From: Rhizobium sp. SG_E_25_P2
GTDB taxonomy: Bacteria; Pseudomonadota; Alphaproteobacteria; Rhizobiales; Rhizobiaceae
NCBI RefSeq assembly: GCF_029892285.1
Contig: NZ_JARXVM010000008.1
Location: 124,001-188,000 of the forward strand
Length of the DNA stretch: 64,000 bases
Direction: 5' to 3'
Shown: positions 9,568 to 18,597 of the stretch, piece after piece
Layout: every line of letters begins with the position of its first letter
Position numbering within the stretch: the stretch's first letter is position 1
Made by a program: the position numbers and the translations under genes
The notes under the pieces: model-generated
Databases searched by the model: none
Told to the model about the DNA's origin: nothing
What the model saw: the letters and a program-made list of their open reading frames with translations, nothing else

Positions 9568-9695
9568 GCCCCTCATCCCCCTGCCGGGACCTCGTCCCCG
9601 TCACGACGGGGACAAGAAAGATTGAGCGCCGTCCTTGCCCCCTATCGCCCTTCTTCCCGCCTGCGGGGAGACGGTGGCGGCTGCCGGATGGGGAG
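9568..9695. repeat. palindromic intergenic repeat, family A, copy 3
   Basis: A somewhat diverged 128-bp copy of the 3594-3720 repeat. The first hairpin reads CTCGTCCCCGTC...GACGGGGAC and the second CTTCTTCCCGC...GCGGGGAGA. It lies between the GH2 gene start and the ABC ATPase stop. Confidence 0.85.
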
Positions 9696-9710
9696 CAACT
9701 GGCGCTGGAG

Positions 9711-10793
<1,083 letters not shown>

Positions 10794-10797
10794 GCGG

Positions 10798-11688
10798 TTA
10801 CCCCTTCACTGCGCCGGCGGCGATGCCGCGCACGAAATACTTGCCGGAAATGAAGTAGATGGACAGCGGCACGAGGCCGGTCAGAATGGTCGCCGCCATA
10901 TTGACGTTGTACTCCTTCACCCCTTGCGTGGCGTTGACGATATTGTTGAGCTGCACGGTCATCGGCCAGTTGCGCATCCCGGCGAAGACCACACCGAACA
11001 GGAAGTCGTTCCAGATGCCGGTGATCTGCAGGATGACCGCGACCGTGATGATCGGCACCGCCATCGGCAGCATGATCTGGAAGAAGATCTGCCAGAAGCC
11101 CGCACCGTCGACGCGCGCCGCCGAAAACAGTTCACGCGGCAGCGAGGCGAAATAGTTGCGGATCAACAAGGTCAGGATCGGCATGCCGAAGATCGTATGC
11201 ACGATGATGACGCCATGCAGCGTTCCATAGGAGCCGAGCGTGCGCAGAATGATCGTCAGAGGATAGAGCATCACCTGATAGGGGATGAACGAACCGAAGA
11301 TCAGCATGGTGAAGAACACTTCCGAACCTCTGAAACGCCAGAAGGACAGGACATAGCCGTTCACCGAGGCGATCGCGATCGACACGATCGTCGAGGGCAC
11401 GAGAATGATCATCGAATTCCAGAAGCCGACCTTCAGGCCTTCGCATTGCAGGCCGGTGCAGGCGGAATTCCAGGCCTTGTCCCAGGCATCGAAGGTGATT
11501 TCCACCGGCGGCGAGAAGATGTTGCCAAGACGGATTTCCGGCATGCCCTTCAGCGAGGTCACGACCATCACGTAAAGCGGCATCAGGTAATAGACCGCCA
11601 CCACGATCAGCACGCCATAGAGCATGATCCGCGACGGATTGAGGATTTTTTGGGGTTTCGGGCCGCGCGGGCCTTCGATCATCGCCAT
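10798..11688 (-). CDS. sugar ABC transporter permease (MalG type)
   Basis: 296 residues with six predicted membrane helices. The EAA-like cytoplasmic loop is seen in ELFSAARVDGAGFWQIFFQIMLP, the contact site for the ATPase. The ATG at 11688 is chosen because GGAG lies 8 bp upstream and the start is 4 bp after the preceding permease stop; an earlier ATG at 11721 would overlap that gene. It belongs to the CUT1 group with the flanking genes. Confidence 0.94.
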   Translation of the reverse strand: MAMIEGPRGPKPQKILNPSRIMLYGVLIVVAVYYLMPLYVMVVTSLKGMPEIRLGNIFSPPVEITFDAWDKAWNSACTGLQCEGLKVGFWNSMIILVPSTIVSIAIASVNGYVLSFWRFRGSEVFFTMLIFGSFIPYQVMLYPLTIILRTLGSYGTLHGVIIVHTIFGMPILTLLIRNYFASLPRELFSAARVDGAGFWQIFFQIMLPMAVPIITVAVILQITGIWNDFLFGVVFAGMRNWPMTVQLNNIVNATQGVKEYNVNMAATILTGLVPLSIYFISGKYFVRGIAAGAVKG

Positions 11689-11692
11689 GGGT

Positions 11693-12586
11693 CTATCTCC
11701 GCCTCGCGCCGCCATATTCATAATACATCCAGGGGATCAGGATGATCAGCACCGCCACCAGCATCACCGTGGAGCCGGCGAGGCCCTGGCCGAGATTGTT
11801 GCCGCCGAACATGTAGTCGAACACATATTTAGCCGGCACGTCGGAGAAATTGCCCGGGCCGCCCTTGGTCAACGCGACAATCAGGTCATAGGTTCGCACC
11901 ACGCCCGCCGCCGAAATCACCAGATTGGTGATCAGCACCGGCCGCATGATCGGCAGCACGATAAAAATATAGGTCTTCCACTTGGGAATGCCGTCGACGC
12001 GGGCGGCTTTCCAGATCTCCTCATCGACGGTGCGCAGGCCAGCGAGCATCAGCACCATGGTCAGGCCCGTGCCCTGCCAGAGACCGGCAAGCAACACGCC
12101 ATACATCACCGTGTTGCGGTTTCCGAGCAGGTTGAACTTGAAATCGGTGAAGCCCCAGCCCTGCACGACCTTCTGAAAGCCGAACATTGGGTCCAGCATC
12201 CATTGCCAGGCGATGCCGGTGACGATGAAGGACAGGGCGAACGGATAGAGGTAAATGGTCCTGAACGAATTCTCGAAGCGGATCTTCTGGTCGAGCAAAA
12301 CGGCCATCAGGAAGCCGAGCACGAAGGAGACCGTCAGCGACGCCGCGCCATAGAACAGGATGTTGCGATAGGCGTAACCCCAGCGCGACGCCTTGAACAG
12401 GCGAATATACTGGTCGAAGCCGACAAAGGTCAGTTCCGGCAGCGTGCGCGAGGCGGTGAAGGAATAAAGGATGGTCCAGATGGAGCATCCGGTGAATACC
12501 ACCAGCGCGGTGAAGATCATCGGCGAGGATGACACGAGCGCCATCCAGTTCCGAGATATCCATGACGGCTTTTGCAGCTCTGCCAT
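11693..12586 (-). CDS. sugar ABC transporter permease (MalF type)
   Basis: 297 residues with six predicted membrane helices and the conserved loop EEIWKAARVDGIPKWKTYIF. It is the first permease of the importer, 140 bp downstream of the binding protein gene, with a GC-rich hairpin in that gap. The start is preceded by GGGGAGGCGAC. Together with the MalG-type permease it forms the membrane channel. Confidence 0.94.
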   Translation of the reverse strand: MAELQKPSWISRNWMALVSSSPMIFTALVVFTGCSIWTILYSFTASRTLPELTFVGFDQYIRLFKASRWGYAYRNILFYGAASLTVSFVLGFLMAVLLDQKIRFENSFRTIYLYPFALSFIVTGIAWQWMLDPMFGFQKVVQGWGFTDFKFNLLGNRNTVMYGVLLAGLWQGTGLTMVLMLAGLRTVDEEIWKAARVDGIPKWKTYIFIVLPIMRPVLITNLVISAAGVVRTYDLIVALTKGGPGNFSDVPAKYVFDYMFGGNNLGQGLAGSTVMLVAVLIILIPWMYYEYGGARRR

Positions 12587-12680
12587 GTCGCCTCCCCATA
12601 TTTATCAAAACTTTGGGCGGCCGCGCTGCCTCGCGCGACATCAGACCTAGGCAACGGCGCATGGCCGTCGCGTGAAGCCG

Positions 12681-12711
12681 AAAACCCCGGCGCGGCCGCG
12701 CCGCGCCGGGG
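12681..12711 (-). terminator. hairpin with T-run between binding protein and permease genes (attenuator-like)
   Basis: An 11-bp perfect stem, CCCCGGCGCGG paired with CCGCGCCGGGG around a 5-nt loop, is followed on the minus strand by TTTT. It lies just after the binding protein stop (12727). In sugar ABC operons such stems often let the binding protein be made in excess over the permeases. Confidence 0.75.
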
Positions 12712-12726
12712 TCGATCGTCAAACGA

Positions 12727-13971
12727 TCAATTGGCTTCCTTGATGATCTCGACGAAGCGCGCCTGCGCTTCTTCCGGAGTCATTTCGGGCGTGTTGAAGA
12801 ACTCGACCCACATGTCTTCCATCTGCTTCTGCGTGTCGGATGAGAAGGACTGTTCGCCCGACGGCAGGATATTGTCGGGATTTTCGAGGATCTTGATGCC
12901 CTTCTGCATGCACGCGTTGGCGGCGTTCATGTCGATGTCGCCACGGATCGGCAGCGAACCCTTTTTGAGGTTGAAAGAGACCTGCGTCTCCTTGCTCACC
13001 AGGATGGAGGCGAGCTTCAACTGAGCGTCGATCTGCTCCTGATTGTCGCCCTTCGGCTTGGGGAAGTAGAAGGCATCGCCGCCGGTGTCGAGCACCGCCT
13101 GCATGCCGAGACCCGGCAAGCAATCGTAATCCTTGCCAGCAACCTGACCGGCCACGGAGAATTCACCCTGGGCCCAGTCGCCCATGATCTGCGCGCCGGC
13201 CTTGCCGGTGATCACCATGTTGGTGGCGTCATTCCAGGCCCGACCCACGAAACCGTCATCCACGAGACCGCGGGCGTCGGCGATGGCCTGAAACACCTTG
13301 GTCATTTCCGGAGACGCGGCCGCGTCGGCATCCTTGTTGATCTGGATCTTCTTGTAGAGATCGACGCCGCCGATGGCGATCTGGAACACGCCAGCCATGC
13401 CGTTGATCTGCCAGGGCTCACCACCCACCGCGAGCGGGGTGACGCCCTTTTCCTTGAGCTTCGGCGCTTCAGCGACGAATTCAGCCCAGTTGGTCGGCGC
13501 CTTCAGGCCGTTGTCTTCGAAGACATGGCGATTGACCCACATCCACTGGAAGGAGTGGATATTGACTGGAACGCAGAAGATCTTGCCGTCATAGGTGCAG
13601 CTGTCGAGCAGCTTGCCCGGGCGGATGAAGTTCTTCCAACCTTCTTTTTCGGCGATCGGCGTCAGGTCGGTCATCAGGCCGGCCTTGACGAGATCTTCGG
13701 CGTCGCGACCGGTGTTGAGCTGGGTGGCGCCCATCGGATCGCCGCCGGAGATGCGCGACAGGATGATCTGGCGGGCATTGTCGCCGCCGGCGATCGCGCC
13801 GTCCTTCCACTTGATGCCATTGGCCTCGGCGGCCTTGGCGAATTCGGCCACAGCAGCGGCTTCGCCGCCCGAGGTCCACCAATGGGTCACTTCAAGTTCC
13901 GCCGCATGGGCGACGCCGAAGGACAGCGAAACGGAAGCCGCTAGGGCCCCTGCAAAAAGGCGAATGTTCAT
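12727..13971 (-). CDS. extracellular sugar-binding protein of ABC importer
   Basis: 414 residues. The N terminus is a classic Sec signal peptide (about 1-23, cut after GVAHA). The mature part opens ELEVTHWWTSGGEAAAV, typical of family 1 solute-binding proteins of CUT1 importers, and the repeated Trp and aromatic residues (HSFQWMWVNR, GGEPWQINGM) fit a sugar site. It resembles glucose/mannose-type binding proteins of alpha-proteobacteria more than AglE, but the ligand is not certain. GGAGGAGACTC lies right before the ATG. It is the first gene of the minus-strand locus, opposite the LacI regulator. Confidence 0.94.
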   Translation of the reverse strand: MNIRLFAGALAASVSLSFGVAHAAELEVTHWWTSGGEAAAVAEFAKAAEANGIKWKDGAIAGGDNARQIILSRISGGDPMGATQLNTGRDAEDLVKAGLMTDLTPIAEKEGWKNFIRPGKLLDSCTYDGKIFCVPVNIHSFQWMWVNRHVFEDNGLKAPTNWAEFVAEAPKLKEKGVTPLAVGGEPWQINGMAGVFQIAIGGVDLYKKIQINKDADAAASPEMTKVFQAIADARGLVDDGFVGRAWNDATNMVITGKAGAQIMGDWAQGEFSVAGQVAGKDYDCLPGLGMQAVLDTGGDAFYFPKPKGDNQEQIDAQLKLASILVSKETQVSFNLKKGSLPIRGDIDMNAANACMQKGIKILENPDNILPSGEQSFSSDTQKQMEDMWVEFFNTPEMTPEEAQARFVEIIKEAN

Positions 13972-14074
13972 GAGTCTCCTCCCTCACTGAAACGTTGCCG
14001 GAAAAACTTATTCGAAAGTCATCCGACCTGCAACCACCAAGACGTTATTTTTTTCGAGCCTCGACATAAACCCT

Positions 14075-14100
14075 GTTCAAACGGTTTAAACCCGTTAAAC
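14075..14100. promoter_or_regulatory. operator-like dyad near the sugar operon
   Basis: A 26-bp nearly symmetric element. Its core AACGG-TTTAAAC-CCGTT includes the perfect 10-bp palindrome GGTTTAAACC, and the outer GTT...AAC also match. It lies about 105 bp upstream of the binding protein ATG. It may be a repressor site, but the binding protein is not proven. Confidence 0.5.
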
Positions 14101-14307
14101 CTACCAACTTCTTTGTATTAAAATACAAGAATTCCTTAACGTCAAGCACGGCTCCAAGCCATTGATATTTATACAGTAACTTATATTTCCCACAACCTCC
14201 AAGCCCCTTCGCTGATATTGCGCCCGCGAATGACCTTAACTCTCCTCTCGCAAGTGCAACAATACAAGGTTGTGCATCGCCGCAACGAATATCTCTCGAC
14301 AAATGAA

Positions 14308-14321
14308 CTGTAACGTTACAG
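14308..14321. promoter_or_regulatory. LacI-family operator candidate (14-bp perfect palindrome)
   Basis: CTGTAACGTTACAG is a perfect palindrome with the central CG typical of LacI/GalR-family operators. It lies 82 bp upstream of the LacI-type regulator ATG and could serve autoregulation and control of the divergent importer genes. Confidence 0.65.
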
Positions 14322-14402
14322 ATTTTTCCAGTTTCGGGAGGATGGCGTGGCGCTCGCCGCCAAACTGGCGTAGGACGCGATCGGGGCATAAAGGAATAAA
14401 CG

Positions 14403-15443
14403 ATGAAGGGTGCTCAGCAAACGAGCAATGGTCCGGCGCCGGGGGAGCGCCCGACCTTGAAGACGATCGCATTCATGACGGGACTTGGGGTGACCACAGT
14501 GTCGAGGGCGCTGAAGGACGCGCCAGACATCAGTCAGGAGACCAAGGAGCGGGTGCGGCTGGTCGCAAGCCAGATCGGCTATTACCCTAACCGCGCCGGC
14601 GTGCGCCTGCGAACCGGCAAGACCAATGTCATCAGCCTGATCCTCAACCTGTCGGAAGAGTTGATGGGCCTGACCACCCATATCGTCTATGGAATTTCCG
14701 AAATCCTCGCCAACACCAGCTATCATCTGATCGTGACGCCCTATTCCGCCGATCGCGACCCGATGACGCCGGTGCGCTATATTCTCGACACAGGCTCCGC
14801 CGACGGCGTGATCCTGTCCTCCACCGAGCCCGACGATCCGCGCATCCGACTTTTGACCGAGCGCAAGCTGCCCTTCGTCACCCATGGCCGCACTGATATG
14901 GGGATTGCGCATCCGTTTCATGATTTCGACAATGACGCCTATGCCTATGAAGCAGTGCGGCGGCTGGTCGCCAAGGGGCGCAGACGCATCGCCATTCTCG
15001 AGCCGATGCCGCGCTACACCTATCACAGACATATGCGCTCGGGGTTCGAGCGCGGCCTGCGCGATTTCGGCGCCGAAGCCGCGCCATTCTCAGATGTCTA
15101 TCTCGACAATTCGATGAACCAGATCCACAAAGCGGCGCTGGAGCTGTTTTCCCGCAAAGGCCGCATCGATGGCTTCATCGCCGGCTCCAGCGCCGGCGCC
15201 GTGGCCATCGCCTCCGCCGCCGAAGCGCTGGGACTGAAAATCGGCGAGGATCTCGACATGGTCTCCAAGCAGCCGGCGGACCTGTTGCGCTACATGAACC
15301 CAGATATCATGACGGTGAACGAAGATATCAGGCTCGCCGGCCGCGAACTCGCCAAGGCGGTGCTCGGCCGCATCGAGGGCGTGCCGCCGGAAAGACTTCA
15401 GACCATCAGCCAGCCGGACGGCAGCCTCGCCTATCCCGGCTGA
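14403..15443 (+). CDS. LacI-family transcriptional regulator (AglR-like)
   Basis: 346 residues. The N-terminal helix-turn-helix (about 18-45: LKTIAFMTGLGVTTVSRALKD) and hinge are followed by a periplasmic-binding-protein-like sensor domain (about 75-335). It resembles regulators of alpha-glucoside and other sugar ABC operons in rhizobia. It is divergent from the sugar importer operon, so its effector is probably the imported sugar or a breakdown product. Its 3' end overlaps that of the convergent AraC-type gene by 13 bp. Confidence 0.94.
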   Translation: MKGAQQTSNGPAPGERPTLKTIAFMTGLGVTTVSRALKDAPDISQETKERVRLVASQIGYYPNRAGVRLRTGKTNVISLILNLSEELMGLTTHIVYGISEILANTSYHLIVTPYSADRDPMTPVRYILDTGSADGVILSSTEPDDPRIRLLTERKLPFVTHGRTDMGIAHPFHDFDNDAYAYEAVRRLVAKGRRRIAILEPMPRYTYHRHMRSGFERGLRDFGAEAAPFSDVYLDNSMNQIHKAALELFSRKGRIDGFIAGSSAGAVAIASAAEALGLKIGEDLDMVSKQPADLLRYMNPDIMTVNEDIRLAGRELAKAVLGRIEGVPPERLQTISQPDGSLAYPG

Positions 15444-16243
15444 ACCTGACGATGGCCGCGAATGGCGCTCGGCGGAAAGCCGAAGCGATGGCGGAAACGG
15501 ATGGCGAAACGGCTTTGCGATTCGAAACCGGCCCGCGCCGCGATCTCGGAAACCGAAAGCCGTGAACATTGCAACAGTTGCATCGCATGCGTCATGCGCA
15601 CATCCGTCAGCACCGCGCGCAGGCTCGTCCCCTCCTCCGACAGCCGCCGCCTCAGCGTCGCCTCGCTGACGGCCAGCGTCGCGCAAATCTCCGGGCTCGA
15701 CCAGACATCCTGCGGACGGGCGCCGACAAGCCGTCGGATGCGCGCCGTATAGCTTTCCAGCGCCACCGGCGGGAAGCGCCAGCCCGCGGCCGCGAGCCAC
15801 GCCAACAGTTCGCCCAGCTTGTGGCGGGCGACGAGTTCGGGAACGCCGTCTTCGTCTGACAACGCTTCCACCGCCTGCTCATAGGCCCTCAACAGCCCCG
15901 GCGGCATGCATCCGAGCCTTTGCGCGGACGCGATCGGCAAGGCTGCGTCGGGCGGCGCGAAATCCGCGAGAACCATGGGATCGATCACCAGCCAGCGCGC
16001 TTCGTAATCGCCGTCCTCGGCGGCGATGTTCTCGAAATCGATCGCCTGGCCTGCCGCGATCGCCACCGCCTCGCCCTCGTCGATCCGGAGCGTCGCCCCG
16101 GATGACTGGATCAGCTTGCGGCCGCGCCGGACCATGATGATCAGCGGCAGGTCGTTGGTGATCGAGGTGTAGCCTAATCGCCCTGCCTGGGTGATATGGC
16201 CGGTGGCGCCGACGCCCGATCGGGCGGCCAGAAGATGACGCAA
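15431..16243 (-). CDS. AraC-family transcriptional regulator
   Basis: 270 residues. The C-terminal 100 residues carry two helix-turn-helix motifs: the first around ATLAVSEATLRRRLSEEG, the second around SVSEIAARAGFESQSRFAIRF. The N-terminal part is a cupin-like sensing region. The start is TTG at 16243, supported by AAGGAG 6 bp upstream. It is convergent with the LacI gene and 49 bp downstream of the PEBP-like gene stop on the same strand. The target is unknown. Confidence 0.88.
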   Translation of the reverse strand: MRHLLAARSGVGATGHITQAGRLGYTSITNDLPLIIMVRRGRKLIQSSGATLRIDEGEAVAIAAGQAIDFENIAAEDGDYEARWLVIDPMVLADFAPPDAALPIASAQRLGCMPPGLLRAYEQAVEALSDEDGVPELVARHKLGELLAWLAAAGWRFPPVALESYTARIRRLVGARPQDVWSSPEICATLAVSEATLRRRLSEEGTSLRAVLTDVRMTHAMQLLQCSRLSVSEIAARAGFESQSRFAIRFRHRFGFPPSAIRGHRQVQPG

Positions 16244-16292
16244 AGCCTGCTCCTTCTCCCCCGCGCGCGGCGGCGCGGTCTATCCAGATGTA

Positions 16293-16829
16293 TCAACGCG
16301 CGCCAGTGGCGACAATGCTCGCTTCGTCCAGCTTCACCATATTGGACACAAAACCGACCAGCGCCGGTGTGGCGTTTTCAGGCACGGGCAGCTTGGCGAC
16401 CTTTAGCGCCTTCACCGTCAGCACATAGCGGTGCTTCTGACCTTCCGGCGGGCATGCGCCGAGGAAATGCGCCTCGCCGGCATCGTTGCGAACCATATAG
16501 GAGCCTTTTGGCAATTTGGCCCCGTCATCACCCGCGCCTGATGACAGCGAACTCACATCAGCGGGGATATCGACCGCCACCCAATGCCAGAAGCCCGAGC
16601 CGGTCGGCGCATCCGGGTCATACAGTGTCACCACATAGCTCAACGTTCCCTCGGGCGCTCCCGACCAGCGGATTTCCGGCGACAGATTGCCGCCGGAGCA
16701 GCCGAAGACATTGGCAAATTGCGCAGGCGCCAGAACGCCCTTGGCCATATCGGGACTTTCGACGGTCAGCGACCCCGCCGAGGCGACGGTGGCGACACTC
16801 AAAAAGGACAGTAAATACAGGGCTTTCAT
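16293..16829 (-). CDS. YbhB/YbcL-type PEBP-like protein, exported
   Basis: 178 residues. An N-terminal signal peptide (MKALYLLSFLSVATVASAG) is followed by a phosphatidylethanolamine-binding-protein fold with the family signature YDPDAPTGSGFWHWV and a later HRYVLTVKAL. The cellular role of bacterial members is unclear. The ATG at 16829 has an AGAGGA site 6 bp upstream; the longer frame to 17000 runs through the gnd terminator and is rejected. Confidence 0.9.
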   Translation of the reverse strand: MKALYLLSFLSVATVASAGSLTVESPDMAKGVLAPAQFANVFGCSGGNLSPEIRWSGAPEGTLSYVVTLYDPDAPTGSGFWHWVAVDIPADVSSLSSGAGDDGAKLPKGSYMVRNDAGEAHFLGACPPEGQKHRYVLTVKALKVAKLPVPENATPALVGFVSNMVKLDEASIVATGAR

Positions 16830-16861
16830 AGGCATTCCTCTCATTCGTTGACAAGAGGAGC

Positions 16862-16897
16862 GTAAAAAGACGAAGGGCGGACCGATAGGCCCGCCCT
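16862..16897 (-). terminator. rho-independent terminator of gnd
   Basis: On the minus strand, AGGGCGG pairs with CCGCCCT around a 10-nt loop, and CGTCTTTTT follows. It starts 24 bp after the gnd stop. Confidence 0.8.
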
Positions 16898-16920
16898 CGT
16901 CAGTTTTGGCGCCGAAACGC

Positions 16921-18363
16921 TCAAGCGTTCTGGAAGTCGGCGAGACCCGAGCCCCAGGGGCCGTGATGCTTGTCGACACCGTCGAGCCGGTCGAAGCCAT
17001 GCGCGCCGAAGAAGTCGCGCTGCGCCTGGATCAGGTTCGCCGTGCCGCGGCCGCGGCGATAGCTGTCGAAATAGCCGAGCGCCGACGCCAGCGCCGGAAC
17101 CGGCAGACCCGACATCACGGCGGCGGAAACCACGCGGCGCAACGCGCCGTCGGTGTCCTTGACCATGGTCGCGAAAGCAGGGGTCACGATCAGGTTGGCG
17201 GCATCCGGCATGGCGGTGAAGGCCGAGGTGATCTCGTCAAGGAACTGCGAGCGGATGATGCAGCCGGCGCGCCAGATCTTGGCGATCACCGGCATCGGCA
17301 GCGACCAGCCGAATTCCTTCGAGGCTTCGGCCATCACGGCAAAACCCTGCGCATAGGCGCCGATCTTGCCGGCGAGCAGCGCCATTTCGAGATCGGCCAG
17401 AAAAGCGGCCTTGTCGGCAGGCTCGATCGCGCCCGCGCCCGGCAGCCCCAGGATCTTCTCGGCGGCTTCGCGCTGGTTCTTGAACGACGACAGGCTGCGG
17501 GCGGCGACGGCCGCTTCGATGGCGGTGGCTGGCACGCCCATGTTCTGCGCTTCGATGGCCGACCACTTGCCGGTGCCCTTCTGGCCGGCGGCGTCGACGA
17601 TCAGATCGACCATCGGCTTGCCGGTGATCGGATCATTGGCCTTGAGCACCGCTTCGGAAATCTCGATCAGATAGGAGTTCAACCGGCCCTTGTTCCACGT
17701 GCCGAAAATCTCGGAGCATTCGGCGGCCGACATGCCGAGACCGTCGCGCAGCACGCCGTAGATTTCGGCAATCATCTGCATGTCGGCATATTCGATGCCG
17801 TTATGGATGGTTTTCACGAAATGGCCCGCGCCGTTCTCGCCCAGCCAGGCGACGCAAGGATCATCCTTGAAGGTGGCGGCGATGGAGGTCAGCACCGGCT
17901 CGACGCGCTTCCAGGAGTCTTCCGTGCCGCCGACCATGATCGACGGTCCGTGACGGGCGCCTTCTTCGCCGCCCGACACGCCCATGCCGATAAAGGTCAG
18001 GCCGGAATCTTCCAAGCCTTCGAAACGGCGGATCGTGTCGCGGAAATTGGCGTTGCCGGCGTCGATGATGATGTCGCCGGGCGACAGATAATTGCGCAGC
18101 GTGGCGATCAGTTCATCCACCGGCTCGCCGGCTTTCACCATGATGATGACGGGACGCGGCGGGCGAATCGCTTCCACGAATTCCTCAAGCGACTTGCAGG
18201 GAACCAGCTTGCCCTGGAGGTCGCCGGCTTCGGCGTAGAAGGTCTCGGTCTTGTCAGGAGACCGGTTGAAAACCGCGATGCGGTTGCCTTTCTCGGCAAT
18301 ATTGAGCGCCAGATTGGAGCCCATCACCGCCAGACCAATGAGTCCGATTTCCGCCTTTTCCAT
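16921..18363 (-). CDS. gnd: 6-phosphogluconate dehydrogenase, decarboxylating
   Basis: 480 residues, full length for the family. The NADP site is IGLIGLAVMGSNLALN at the N terminus. The substrate site shows GVSGGEEGARHGPS and the catalytic Lys in GHFVKTIHNGIEY near residue 185; the C-terminal helical domain and tail are present. It converts 6-phosphogluconate to ribulose 5-phosphate and CO2 with NADPH formation in the cytoplasm. No zwf or pgl lies next to it. It ends in its own terminator. The next gene upstream is ccoS, 78 bp away. Confidence 0.97.
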   Translation of the reverse strand: MEKAEIGLIGLAVMGSNLALNIAEKGNRIAVFNRSPDKTETFYAEAGDLQGKLVPCKSLEEFVEAIRPPRPVIIMVKAGEPVDELIATLRNYLSPGDIIIDAGNANFRDTIRRFEGLEDSGLTFIGMGVSGGEEGARHGPSIMVGGTEDSWKRVEPVLTSIAATFKDDPCVAWLGENGAGHFVKTIHNGIEYADMQMIAEIYGVLRDGLGMSAAECSEIFGTWNKGRLNSYLIEISEAVLKANDPITGKPMVDLIVDAAGQKGTGKWSAIEAQNMGVPATAIEAAVAARSLSSFKNQREAAEKILGLPGAGAIEPADKAAFLADLEMALLAGKIGAYAQGFAVMAEASKEFGWSLPMPVIAKIWRAGCIIRSQFLDEITSAFTAMPDAANLIVTPAFATMVKDTDGALRRVVSAAVMSGLPVPALASALGYFDSYRRGRGTANLIQAQRDFFGAHGFDRLDGVDKHHGPWGSGLADFQNA

Positions 18364-18441
18364 AGGGTCTTCCTTCCAAAACGGTTCTGTTTTGGCGGGA
18401 CTATACGCGGCTTGTTCAAGCTGGCAAGGCTGGACGGTTGT

Positions 18442-18597
18442 TTATTCGCCGGGTTTGCCGTCCCCGTCATCCAGCACTCGCCAGGCCGCCCCATCGAGAT
18501 CGTCATATTGCCCGGACTTCAGCGACCAGAGGAAGGCGAACAACCCCAAAGCGCCGAGCCCGAGGGCAACTGGAATCAGATAAATCAGCATATTCAT
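18442..18597 (-). CDS. ccoS: cbb3 oxidase assembly protein CcoS/FixS
   Basis: A 51-residue membrane protein. Translation gives one N-terminal helix (MNMLIYLIPVALGLGALGLF, about residues 3-24), then the CcoS motif FLWSLKSGQYDDLDG and an acidic tail. Its ATG overlaps the ccoI stop (ATGA), as in most ccoGHIS operons. It is needed for insertion of cofactors into the cbb3 catalytic subunit in species where this has been tested. Confidence 0.95.
   Translation of the reverse strand: MNMLIYLIPVALGLGALGLFAFLWSLKSGQYDDLDGAAWRVLDDGDGKPGE

Larger units (their letters stand above)
13972..14402. promoter_or_regulatory. divergent regulatory region between binding protein gene and LacI regulator
   Basis: 431 bp without a gene, AT-richer than the flanks. 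It must hold the promoters of both divergent genes. Two operator-like dyads are listed separately (14075-14100, 14308-14321), and a weaker AAACGTT core lies near 13988. No convincing sigma-70 boxes can be fixed by eye. Confidence 0.7.

Noticed and set aside
3594-9695. Regular repeats that could suggest a CRISPR array
   Set aside because: The copies are long palindromes kilobases apart, without short spacers; they are dispersed intergenic repeats.
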